Of a DNA stretch of 64,000 nt, positions 36,722 to 45,438 are shown in pieces; position 1 is the first letter of the stretch, and the number at the start of each line of letters is the position of its first letter. The notes below the pieces were generated by a model. It worked only from the letters and a program-made list of their open reading frames with translations. It was not told the origin of the DNA and made no database searches. The position numbers and the translations under genes are program-made. The stretch is from Affinundibacterium baiyunense. Lineage in GTDB: Bacteria; Pseudomonadota; Gammaproteobacteria; Burkholderiales; Burkholderiaceae_D. The stretch covers positions 186,001-250,000 of the forward strand of contig NZ_JAGSPM010000007.1 in the NCBI RefSeq assembly GCF_018139645.1, read 5' to 3'.

Positions 36722-37672
36722 ATGGGATTATTCTCAAAAAATAAGAAAAACGCCGAAATCATGGCAATTCGTCTTGGTAAGGATGGGCTTTATTCCGCCT
36801 CGGTTCGTTTTCCATTAGGTGGTCTGCCGGTCTTAGAATTTCTATCGTTTTATCCGAAGGCCGAACAAGCCTGGCCAGTATTGCTAGAACGCTTGGCGCG
36901 CGAGACACCAGCCAAGCAAAAGCAATGTTTATTGCAATTAAACGCGAATGATTATCAATGGTTTGCGATTGACGCACTCAATGTGCCAGCGGATGAATTA
37001 AAAAATGCGCTGGTTTGGCGCCTGAAAGAATTAATCGACTATCCAATAGAATCCGCTAGTTTTGATGTCTTAACGGTTCCTGGTGACATACAAAATGGCG
37101 GACGTAATCAATCATTAATTGCCATCGTAATCGCCAATCAGCAGTTGGCACTTCAACAAAACTTGTTTGCCGATGCGAGGTTACCCTTGAGTGTGATCGA
37201 CGTGCCAGAGATGGCGCAACGAAACCTTTCTGCTCGTCTAGAGGTCGAAGGGCGTGGTTTGGCAATGCTGTCGTTTGATGTGCATGGTGGGTTATTAACC
37301 GTGACCTATGGTGGTGAATTATATTTGTCGCGGCGATTGGATATCACCTCAACTGATTTAGGCACGCAAGATGTACGTGAGCGTGATGCGACTTTTGAGC
37401 GAATTTCTTTAGAATTACAAAGATCGCTGGATCACTTTGATCGTCAGCATAATTACATTACGACAGCGAAGCTGGTGGTGTCGCCATTAGGTGAGGTCGC
37501 AACATTATTACAGCAGTATTTGGCCAGCAACATGTATTTGCCTGTTGAGATTATGGATCTCGCTCAGATCGTCAATTTAGAGAAAATTCCTGAACTGAAA
37601 TCGGCTGAACGACAAGGGGCATTTTTGTCGATCATTGGTGCTGCTTTACGTCAAGAAGCGAGTGCTACATGA
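36722..37672 (+). CDS. mshI: MSHA biogenesis protein MshI (PilM-like)
   Basis: A 316-residue cytosolic protein of the PilM/actin-like fold class, part of the alignment complex between platform and secretin. The family start LGLFSK-type (MGLFSKNKKN) and the Arg/Lys-rich beginning are present, followed by AIRLGKDGLYSASVRF. The ATG at 36722 is chosen over TTG 36710. Its stop codon overlaps the next start (ATGA), the first of several 4-nt overlaps. Confidence 0.85.
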   Translation: MGLFSKNKKNAEIMAIRLGKDGLYSASVRFPLGGLPVLEFLSFYPKAEQAWPVLLERLARETPAKQKQCLLQLNANDYQWFAIDALNVPADELKNALVWRLKELIDYPIESASFDVLTVPGDIQNGGRNQSLIAIVIANQQLALQQNLFADARLPLSVIDVPEMAQRNLSARLEVEGRGLAMLSFDVHGGLLTVTYGGELYLSRRLDITSTDLGTQDVRERDATFERISLELQRSLDHFDRQHNYITTAKLVVSPLGEVATLLQQYLASNMYLPVEIMDLAQIVNLEKIPELKSAERQGAFLSIIGAALRQEASAT

Positions 37673-38358
37673 GTCAGCAGATTAATCTTTTTAATCCAAG
37701 TTTATTAAAGCGAAAAGATTACTTTTCTGCTTTGAACTTGCTTGTTTTATTGGCGCTCAGCTTATTCATTGTCGTTCTGGGATTTGTTTATACGCGTGCG
37801 CAAGTAAATACGGCGAAAATGAATTCTGAGCAGGCCGCGAACAAGCTCACGACTTTGACCAACCAAGTAAATTCCTTGCGTGAAGCGCATGCCGCACGTT
37901 TAAAAAATCCGGCGCTTGCGCAAGAGCTAGCGGCAATTGAGTCATCGCTGTTACGTCGCCATCAAATTGCGCAAATTTTACAAAATAGTCAGTTCGGAAA
38001 TACCGATGGATATTCATCTTATTTAAGTGCATTTGCGCGCCAGATTCCTCAGAATTTGTGGATCACAGGTTTTACTTTGGAAGGTGCTGGTTACGATTTG
38101 ATTTTGAATGGACGCACTTTGCAAGGTGAATTAGTACCGCTATATGTGACACAGTTAAAGCGAGAGTCAATTATGCAAGGTAAGACATTTTCGACCTTAC
38201 AAATGGAAAGGCCGATGTTGCCAGTACCTGCAGCCGTTAGTGCCGCTGATCCAAAGAAATTGCCTGAGCCCGCGCCTTATCTTGAATTTCAATTGCATTC
38301 GACTGGCATGGCAGAAAAAGCAGACAAAGAGAAAACAGCGGGGGCTAAAACACCATGA
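37669..38358 (+). CDS. PilN-like MSHA protein (MshI2 type)
   Basis: A 229-residue bitopic membrane protein: start MSQQINLFNPSLLKRK is the classical PilN N-terminal motif that binds PilM, then a membrane helix (about 20-44), a coiled coil (about 50-100) and a periplasmic domain. In Vibrio it corresponds to the second MshI gene. It overlaps mshI by 4 nt and the next gene by 4 nt. Confidence 0.85.
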   Translation: MSQQINLFNPSLLKRKDYFSALNLLVLLALSLFIVVLGFVYTRAQVNTAKMNSEQAANKLTTLTNQVNSLREAHAARLKNPALAQELAAIESSLLRRHQIAQILQNSQFGNTDGYSSYLSAFARQIPQNLWITGFTLEGAGYDLILNGRTLQGELVPLYVTQLKRESIMQGKTFSTLQMERPMLPVPAAVSAADPKKLPEPAPYLEFQLHSTGMAEKADKEKTAGAKTP

Positions 38359-39104
38359 AAAGAATATGGTCCAGTCTCTTGGCAAAAATAGATGCGCTGT
38401 CGATGCGTGAACGCGCAATATTATTTGCGCTATGTAGTGTTGGGGTGCTCTTACTTGGCTTTACGTTTTTGATCGAGCCACAGTTGAAGTTGCAAAAGAC
38501 TTTTAAAACACAGCAACAAACGCATCAAACGCAAATCAGAGTCTTGCAGGGAGAACTCACACAATTGTCGAGTTCAATGCAGCAAGATCCTGATGCCGAT
38601 GTAAAAGCGAGATTGGCAGAGGCAAAGGCACGGCTGGCGCTAATGGACGCTGATTTGTCGAACTTACATAAAAAATTGGTCGCACCAGATAAGATGGACA
38701 CGCTGTTGCAAAATATCTTGAAGCGAAATAAGCGTTTGCAATTAATTTCTCTGAAGAGTCTTCCGGTGATGAACTTGTTCGAACTCGAAAAACCAACTGA
38801 AGGCGCTGCTACTGCACAAACTACAGCGCAAGCATCTGCAAAAGTGACGACGGAAGTGAATCAAGTAACATTGAACAAGCTAACTACGATTAATCCCGAT
38901 GAGCTCAGTATTTATAAACATGAGGTAGAGTTGGTTTTGGAAGGAAATTATCTCGACATGCTGGCATACACCAAAGATTTAGAATCAATGCCAGAACAGG
39001 TGTATTGGAGTCGAGCGAATTTGCAAGTGATTGAATATCCAAAAGCGCGTTTGAGTCTACAGATATTTACATTGAGTTTGGAGAGAAAATGGCTCAATTT
39101 GTAA
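38355..39104 (+). CDS. mshJ: MSHA biogenesis protein MshJ (PilO-like)
   Basis: A 249-residue protein with one membrane helix (about 20-40, AILFALCSVGVLLLGFTFLI), a Gln-rich coiled coil (about 50-110) and a periplasmic ferredoxin-like PilO-type domain (YKHEVELVLEGNYLDMLAYTKDLESMP). It forms the inner-membrane assembly with the PilM- and PilN-like proteins. The start and end overlap neighbours by 4 and 16 nt. Confidence 0.87.
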   Translation: MKRIWSSLLAKIDALSMRERAILFALCSVGVLLLGFTFLIEPQLKLQKTFKTQQQTHQTQIRVLQGELTQLSSSMQQDPDADVKARLAEAKARLALMDADLSNLHKKLVAPDKMDTLLQNILKRNKRLQLISLKSLPVMNLFELEKPTEGAATAQTTAQASAKVTTEVNQVTLNKLTTINPDELSIYKHEVELVLEGNYLDMLAYTKDLESMPEQVYWSRANLQVIEYPKARLSLQIFTLSLERKWLNL

Positions 39105-39463
39105 ATCCATTATTACTAGTCAGTGTTTTATTATGCGCTGAACATTCTTATGCAGTCACTAGCTCATCGGTCTCGCAAAATTTGCCAGATCCGACCAAAC
39201 CGCCTGTGAGTATTTTGAACCCAGCAGGCATTGGCGAACAAGAAAGTGGGCCGGTATTGCAATCAATCTTGTTATCGGCCAATCGTAAGATTGCAATCAT
39301 CGATGGGCAAGCGATTAAATTGAATGGTAAATTTGGTGACCAAACTTTAATTAAGATGACGGAGTCAGAAGTGGTGTTGAGACGAGGAAAGCAATTGCAG
39401 ACGCTAAGTTTGCATCCAGATCTTCGAAAAAAGCCAAGTCTGGAAAGCACTAAGTTGAAATAA
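39089..39463 (+). CDS. mshK: MSHA biogenesis protein MshK (PilP-like)
   Basis: A 124-residue exported protein: signal peptide about 1-21 (LLVSVLLCAEHSYA), then LPDPTKPP and a short C-terminal beta domain (SILLSANRKIAIIDGQAIKLN). It is the secretin-connecting component by position. It starts inside mshJ (16-nt overlap) and precedes mshL by 94 bp. Confidence 0.83.
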   Translation: MAQFVNPLLLVSVLLCAEHSYAVTSSSVSQNLPDPTKPPVSILNPAGIGEQESGPVLQSILLSANRKIAIIDGQAIKLNGKFGDQTLIKMTESEVVLRRGKQLQTLSLHPDLRKKPSLESTKLK

Positions 39464-39557
39464 TCGATGTCTTGAAATGCGTGAGTAAAAATACGTGTTG
39501 ATATCAATTGAATCAAGTTAGCGACAATATGAGATTAGTTGGACCAAGGGTTTAAAA

Positions 39558-41294
39558 ATGAAAAAAATTGGGCTATCAGTTTTGCTGTTTAGTATAGTCG
39601 CCGGGTGTGCGATGCCGCCGTCACGTCAAGAAACTTACGACTTGATCAAGAGCGAAATGAGTAAGGCGACAGCGTCCAAGGCAAAAGCTGCTGAACCAGA
39701 AGCGGTTGCGGCTTCTTTGTTGCCGCCATTAAATGTCGATTTGCCGCCAGTGCGCAAACCATTGGAAGAACGATTTAATCTTAGCTTTAGCAACGCACCT
39801 GCGGCACAGTTTTTCATGGGAATTGTCGCTGGCACTCCATACAATATGTTGGTGCATCCCGATGTGACAGGGAATATTTCCGCGAACTTAAAAGATGTCA
39901 CTTTGTTTGAAGCCTTAGATGCAATTCGTGAGTTATACGGCTACGAGTACAAGGTGGAGGGAAGTCGTATCTACGTCAAACCATTGACTTTGCAGACTCG
40001 CGTTTTCCAAATTAATTATCTAGCTTCCGTGCGCAAAGGTAGTTCTGATATCCGCGTCACATCTGGCTCTGTTGCGGATGCGATATTGACTGGAAATCCA
40101 AGTGCTAATTCTTCTACTGGACAAGGAAATACGCCAACTAACACGCCGAGCAATGGAGCCAGTCAATCGGTGAACTCCAGCAAAATTAACACGACTTCGA
40201 ATAATGATTTTTGGTCTGAATTAAAGGCGTCCTTAGACATTCTTGCAGGCAGCGGACAAGACGGCCGACAAGTGGTGATTAACCCGCAATCTGGTGTGGT
40301 GGTGGTGAGAGCGATGTCAGATGAGATTCGCAATATCGCTGCCTATTTGAAAGCGACACAATTGTCCGTCGATAGACAGGTCATTCTTGAAGCGAAAATT
40401 TTAGAAGTTGAGTTAAACGATCAGTATCAAACCGGGATCAATTGGGCATCGTTTGCGTCGCTCAAATCTTCGCCAAATAGTGCAGCATCGATTGGATTCT
40501 TAACGCCGGGTACGACCTTGAGTACGACAAGGTTGACTACCGATGGCACTGGAATTGACACGATTACTGGCCTCAACTTAGGGGCAGCATCGCGTGCTGC
40601 GGGTTCTTTATTTGGTCTCGCATTTCAAACGTCTAATTTTTCTGCGCTGCTGTCATTTTTAGAATCGCAAGGTAGTGTGCATGTATTGTCTAGCCCACGT
40701 ATCGCCACCTTGAATAATCAAAAAGCGGTTTTGAAAGTGGGTAAAGATGAATTCTTCGTAACGAGTCTAAAGACCACACCAGGCGTGGTTAGTACGGGCG
40801 GCAATACGGCACCAACCGTTAGCGTTGAAGTACAACCATTTTTCTCCGGAGTCGCGCTTGATGTTACGCCACAAATTGATGACGAAGGCAATATCATTTT
40901 GCATGTGCATCCATCGGTAAGCAAAGTAACGACGATAGAAAAGACGGTCAATGCGGGTACGGCTGGGTCGGTAGTTTTGCCATTGGCGTCGAGTGTCGTA
41001 TCAGAGACGGATAGTATCGTCCGAGGGCAAAATGGACGTATTGTCGCGATCGGTGGTTTGATGCGTCAATCGAATTCAGATGATCGCTCACAAATTCCTG
41101 GCGCTGGCGAAGTGCCTTTGCTCGGTGGCTTGTTTAGAAATACAAATCAGATCTCGCAAAAGCGAGAATTGGTCATTTTGATTCGACCAACCATCGTCGA
41201 AAACGATGGCGCTTGGGAACAAGACTTGTTAGAAAGTCAGAAGCGCATCGAAGAGATGACGCCGCGTTCACGCTTGGAAAAGAAGGTAAAGTGA
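39558..41294 (+). CDS. mshL: MSHA secretin MshL (lipoprotein)
   Basis: The outer-membrane ring through which the pilus passes. The 578-residue protein has a lipobox (FSIVAGC, Cys16), an N0/STN domain with FSNAPAAQFFMGIV, a low-complexity Ser/Asn/Thr/Gly linker (about 175-220), and the secretin domain with VLEAKILEVELND, VLSSPRIATLNNQKA, and the C-terminal GEVPLLGGLFRN and RELVILIRPTIV. All parts of a type II-family secretin are visible. Confidence 0.95.
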   Translation: MKKIGLSVLLFSIVAGCAMPPSRQETYDLIKSEMSKATASKAKAAEPEAVAASLLPPLNVDLPPVRKPLEERFNLSFSNAPAAQFFMGIVAGTPYNMLVHPDVTGNISANLKDVTLFEALDAIRELYGYEYKVEGSRIYVKPLTLQTRVFQINYLASVRKGSSDIRVTSGSVADAILTGNPSANSSTGQGNTPTNTPSNGASQSVNSSKINTTSNNDFWSELKASLDILAGSGQDGRQVVINPQSGVVVVRAMSDEIRNIAAYLKATQLSVDRQVILEAKILEVELNDQYQTGINWASFASLKSSPNSAASIGFLTPGTTLSTTRLTTDGTGIDTITGLNLGAASRAAGSLFGLAFQTSNFSALLSFLESQGSVHVLSSPRIATLNNQKAVLKVGKDEFFVTSLKTTPGVVSTGGNTAPTVSVEVQPFFSGVALDVTPQIDDEGNIILHVHPSVSKVTTIEKTVNAGTAGSVVLPLASSVVSETDSIVRGQNGRIVAIGGLMRQSNSDDRSQIPGAGEVPLLGGLFRNTNQISQKRELVILIRPTIVENDGAWEQDLLESQKRIEEMTPRSRLEKKVK

Positions 41295-41370
41295 ATCCCT
41301 TAGTTGATTTGTGGCGACGGAAAGAGTTAGCTTGTGCGCCGGTTCTTGTGGAACGATTTTCATGGTAAGA

Positions 41371-42285
41371 ATGAGTACCTATAAGTCGCATTTCGGACTG
41401 CATGAGACCCCGTTTGGGATTACACCGGATACCAGTTTTTTCTTTTCATTTGGTAGCCATTTGGAGGCACTAAATACCTTACTGGTGGCGGCGCAAAATG
41501 GTGAAGGGTTCATTAAGATAACAGGTGAAGTTGGCACTGGTAAGACTTTATTGTGCCGCCAGTTTTTGAAGGTGCTCGGCGATGATTTTGTTAGTGCCTA
41601 TATTCCCAATCCTTTTTTAGAGCCGCGCACCTTGTTACTCGTGTTAGCAGACGATCTCGGAATTCCGCAAGAAAAAGATAGCGAGCAACACGAGGTATTA
41701 AAAGCGATCAATTTACATTTGGTGAATTTGGCCAAGCAAGGAAAGCGTGTGTTAGTCTGCATCGATGAAGCACAAGCCTTGCCGATAGAGACGCTTGAGG
41801 CAATCAGATTACTAAGTAATCTAGAGACCGAGAAACGGAAGCTGTTGCAAATCGTTTTATTCGGTCAACCTGAATTAGATAGGCATTTGGCTAGAAATGA
41901 CATCCGCCAACTTGCTCAGCGTATTAGTTTTCATTACCGACTACGATCACTGAATTGGGAAGAAACGAGTTTCTACATACAGCATCGACTTCGTGTGGCG
42001 GGCTTTAGTCAAATTCGTTTGTTTTCACGATCTGCGATCTTCGTTCTTTGGTTAGCAAGTGCTGGCGTGCCAAGGATGCTGAATATTTTGGCGAATAAAG
42101 CGATGATGCTTAGCTACGGTGAAGGGCGTGCTGAAGTCGGAATGCGACAAGTCATCGCTGCGATTCGAGATACCGAGGCCGCACCTGGATGGAAGCGTAT
42201 GTCATCAACGCTGGCTCTGTTCAGCCTTGCACTTGTGGTTGGCACTACTTTACTCATTGGGTTTAATTGGAAGTTTGGGCTATGA
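41371..42285 (+). CDS. mshM: MSHA ATPase MshM (ExeA-like AAA)
   Basis: A 304-residue AAA ATPase similar to ExeA/GspA: start YKSHFGLHETPFGITPDTSF, Walker A GEVGTGKTLLC, Walker B VLVCIDEAQAL, sensor VLFGQPELD, and one C-terminal membrane helix (about 278-297). It probably helps secretin assembly. A GTG start 20 codons upstream is possible, but the family N-terminus begins at ATG 41371. It overlaps mshN by 4 nt. Confidence 0.9.
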   Translation: MSTYKSHFGLHETPFGITPDTSFFFSFGSHLEALNTLLVAAQNGEGFIKITGEVGTGKTLLCRQFLKVLGDDFVSAYIPNPFLEPRTLLLVLADDLGIPQEKDSEQHEVLKAINLHLVNLAKQGKRVLVCIDEAQALPIETLEAIRLLSNLETEKRKLLQIVLFGQPELDRHLARNDIRQLAQRISFHYRLRSLNWEETSFYIQHRLRVAGFSQIRLFSRSAIFVLWLASAGVPRMLNILANKAMMLSYGEGRAEVGMRQVIAAIRDTEAAPGWKRMSSTLALFSLALVVGTTLLIGFNWKFGL

Positions 42286-43562
42286 GTCTGATTAATCAAA
42301 TGCTGCAGGAATTAGAGAAACGCGGCGATGCTGAAGATCAACAGCCTATTGCTCGGTATACCCAATTAGGTAATCACGCGCCTAATTCTGCATCGAATAA
42401 GACTTGGTTTTTTGTTTGCTTTGCTTTGGTTGTGGTGTTCGTCCTGGTTTGGTTTCGTGATTCTCTATTTTTGAAATCCAATGTGGTAAGTCAAAAAACA
42501 TCGGTGCCGGCACCTGTGGTAGCTGCATCGCAAGCGTCCAGTCCATCTGCTTCATCCAACGTGCCAGCGGATACTATGGCAAGGACGGCAGAAGTGGCTT
42601 CAGAAATACAAGCTAACGCTGGACAACTTGGCCTTAGCTTAAAGTTGAGTACGCAAGTAAATGCACTACCGACAGCGAGTTCATCCTCTTCCACCTTATC
42701 AAATGCCACATCAGAAAATGCAGCATTAGAAATGGGAAAGCGAGATCAGCGTGCTGAAGCCAGTGACATGTCGAATAATGGGTCACGAAATGCTCAGCAA
42801 CGCGCAAGTGATCCCTTATTATCGAAAGCGCCAGTGGCGAAAACAGACGAGATATCGAGTGCTGAGTCGCAGAAAACTCTAAAAACCAATACACCCAATT
42901 TAGCAAACAAATCGCTCACGCAAGTGGGGGGCCAAGCGTCAGCCAACAACAGTCCAAATTCCCAAACAGTGATGATCAAAGAGGTGTCGGCGCAACAGCG
43001 CGCAGAGGGAGAATATAGACAGGCGACAGTCTATCAACAGCAAGGTCGTCAAAACGAAGCGCTACAGGCATTGGAGGCAGCGCTAAAGTCAGATCCTTTG
43101 CATAGCGCTGCACGGCAACTCAAAATATCACTGTTGTTAGAGGCAAAGCGCCACGAGGATGCGATACGTGAATTGAAGCAAGGCTTGTTGGTGGAGCCAA
43201 GTCAATTAAATTTTTCAATGATCTTGGCGCGATTATTAGTCGAGCGCGCGAAACTTAACGATGCGATTGAGGTGTTACAGAAGAATCAGGGACTGGCACA
43301 AGATCGACCAGATTACCTCGCTTTTCTTGCAGCACTTCAACAAAAGACTGGGCATCATAAAGAGGCAGTTCAGCTATATCGCCAAACTTTAAAGAAGCAT
43401 AGCCAGAATGGCGTGTGGTGGATGGGACTCGGTATCTCTTTGCAAGCCGATGGTATGAATCAGGAAGCGATTGAAGCTTTTAAGCAGGCAAAGATGCAAG
43501 GTGGAATTAGCGCGGAGTTGCAAGCGTTTATCGAGCAAAAGATAGAGGCCTTGCAAAAATAG
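42282..43562 (+). CDS. mshN: MSHA biogenesis protein MshN (TPR)
   Basis: A 426-residue protein with the motif MSLINQMLQELEKRG, one membrane helix (about 42-60), a long Ser/Ala/Gln/Asn-rich disordered region (about 70-235) and TPR repeats (about 240-420, AEGEYRQATVYQQQGRQNEALQA). It starts within the mshM stop (ATGA). It closes the IJKLMN half of the locus, with 207 bp to the next gene. Confidence 0.9.
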   Translation: MSLINQMLQELEKRGDAEDQQPIARYTQLGNHAPNSASNKTWFFVCFALVVVFVLVWFRDSLFLKSNVVSQKTSVPAPVVAASQASSPSASSNVPADTMARTAEVASEIQANAGQLGLSLKLSTQVNALPTASSSSSTLSNATSENAALEMGKRDQRAEASDMSNNGSRNAQQRASDPLLSKAPVAKTDEISSAESQKTLKTNTPNLANKSLTQVGGQASANNSPNSQTVMIKEVSAQQRAEGEYRQATVYQQQGRQNEALQALEAALKSDPLHSAARQLKISLLLEAKRHEDAIRELKQGLLVEPSQLNFSMILARLLVERAKLNDAIEVLQKNQGLAQDRPDYLAFLAALQQKTGHHKEAVQLYRQTLKKHSQNGVWWMGLGISLQADGMNQEAIEAFKQAKMQGGISAELQAFIEQKIEALQK

Positions 43563-43769
43563 TTGTCTCAGAGGATGGTTAAAAACACTTGGTATTTTAA
43601 CTTCATGTAAATTTGAATCCCGCTGCAATCCACATAAATTGAGCCGAATTTCTGGCAATTCATCCAAAAAGTCAGTGAAATTGAATAAAAATCGCAAACT
43701 ATTGCCGTCTGCATGCCTGCAAGTCCGTAAAATAGCGCTTTAAGTTATTTTCGCAAAAGAAGAAAAAGT

Positions 43770-44708
43770 ATGTCTATACAATGGTTCCCCGGTCATATGA
43801 ATGCGGCGCGCAAAAAAGCGGCCGAGACGATGGAGAATACCGATCTGGTGATTGAAGTACTGGATGCGCGTATTCCACAAGCTAGCTGCAATCCTATGGT
43901 GGAGCAACTTCGTAGCTTTCGTCAGCGTCCTTGTCTAAAAATTCTCAACAAAAGTGATCTTGCCGATCCTCATGCAACTAAAGCATGGTTAGCGTTTTAT
44001 AACGCACAAAAAGGCGTTAAAGCGGTGGCAATGAGTTGTAAAAAGCCCGCCGATGTTGCCAAGGTACCGGGTTTTGCATTGGAGATGGCTCCTCACCGCG
44101 GTGTGCCGACCAAGCCTTTGCGTATGATGATTATGGGCATTCCGAACGTCGGCAAATCGACCTTAATGAATGCGCTGTTGAAAAAACGCGTTGCCAATGT
44201 CGGCGATGAGCCTGCCGTGACCAAAGTGCAGCAACGTTTGTATCTTGGTAAAAATATGATTTTGACTGATACGCCTGGTATGTTGTGGCCGAAGATTCAG
44301 CACCCAACTGATGGTTTAATGCTTGCAGCGAGTCATGCGATCGGTGTGAACGCTTTGATCGAAGAAGAGGTTGCTACATTTTTGGCTGAACTTTTATTGC
44401 AACGCTATCCGCAATTTTTAGCGACGCGCTATGGCTTCTCAACCGAGGGAATCGATGCGGTTAGTGTGATTGAGGCCGTTGCTAAAAAACGCGCTTATCG
44501 CTTGAAAGGCGGCGATTGGGATTTTGAAAAAGCGGCACATACTTTGTTGCTCGATTACCGTAGCGGTGCGCTTGGTCGCGTTAGTTTAGAGACCCCTACA
44601 AGTCGTGAACATTTATTGGCGACTTACGTGCCCCCTGTTTTGCTAGGCCAAGGTAAGAGCGTGGATACTGGCATGATGGAAGATGCACTGGAAGATGAGG
44701 ACGAATAA
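43770..44708 (+). CDS. ylqF: Ribosome biogenesis GTPase YlqF/RbgA
   Basis: A circularly permuted GTPase used in assembly of the 50S subunit. In the 312-residue protein the G motifs run G4 NKSD, G5 SCKK, G1 GIPNVGKST, G3 DTPGM, the permuted order expected. The start WFPGHMNAARK is diagnostic, and the C-terminus is acidic. An RBS-like AGAAGAAAAAG precedes the ATG. Confidence 0.96.
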   Translation: MSIQWFPGHMNAARKKAAETMENTDLVIEVLDARIPQASCNPMVEQLRSFRQRPCLKILNKSDLADPHATKAWLAFYNAQKGVKAVAMSCKKPADVAKVPGFALEMAPHRGVPTKPLRMMIMGIPNVGKSTLMNALLKKRVANVGDEPAVTKVQQRLYLGKNMILTDTPGMLWPKIQHPTDGLMLAASHAIGVNALIEEEVATFLAELLLQRYPQFLATRYGFSTEGIDAVSVIEAVAKKRAYRLKGGDWDFEKAAHTLLLDYRSGALGRVSLETPTSREHLLATYVPPVLLGQGKSVDTGMMEDALEDEDE

Positions 44709-44797
44709 TCTAGTCAGATAAGTTTCTTCATCATTGCATGACACCACATAACTTCCGAAATTAATTGCCTCGTTGTATTGATCTTTAATCGTTCTCT

Positions 44798-45343
44798 ATG
44801 GAAGAAAATAGACTAGCTCGTTTCATCGCTAAACTCATTTTTAGTGCAGGTATTTCTTACCTAGCTTGGCATGGTTTCGAGAAATTATCCCCCGGCTACG
44901 GTCCGATTGGCTTGCTGTTGGTTAGTATGATTTGGGGACGTTTATTTCCGCGAGAAATTATTAGTGTATTCTCGTTTATCAAGCGATCCGCCTATAGCTC
45001 TGCGCTGTTGCCTTGGCATGGAAAGTATTTTAGTTTTGATGGTCGACAAATTCGATTTTATTTAGTTCTTAGAACTGTTTGGATTCCGATAGCAGATGTT
45101 GAGCGTATTCTTGAGCCCAAATTGCAGCCGCATGAAATTGTGGCTTTAGGTCTTCAATACGGGAAAATTCCTGAGCAAAATATGCATGGAGTGACTGAGG
45201 GTGGCTTATTAGAACTGCTTAAAACGCGCACAGAAGGTGGGCATACCAACTATAAGATGATTCGTTTTAAGCGCTGGCTTTTATCGAGCGCATTTGTGAA
45301 TGTCAAACGACTACCGGAGTCGGCGACTAAGAGCATCAAATAA
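44798..45343 (+). CDS. Hypothetical membrane protein
   Basis: A 181-residue protein with two hydrophobic segments near the N-terminus (about 10-25 and 32-50), then a soluble domain rich in basic residues (FSFDGRQIRFYLVLRTVWIPIADVERI). No family is recognised. The soluble domain has the look of a PH-like or YcxB-type membrane-protein tail, a guess only. It sits 89 bp after ylqF and 95 bp before the M28 peptidase gene. Confidence 0.75.
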   Translation: MEENRLARFIAKLIFSAGISYLAWHGFEKLSPGYGPIGLLLVSMIWGRLFPREIISVFSFIKRSAYSSALLPWHGKYFSFDGRQIRFYLVLRTVWIPIADVERILEPKLQPHEIVALGLQYGKIPEQNMHGVTEGGLLELLKTRTEGGHTNYKMIRFKRWLLSSAFVNVKRLPESATKSIK

Positions 45344-45438
45344 ATGTACCTGATTGGTAGTCTGGTTGTGTATATGAAATTGGTACATCAAATAAGTGTG
45401 TTAAGGAAGCACATCGAAAAAAATGATAAGGATAATTT

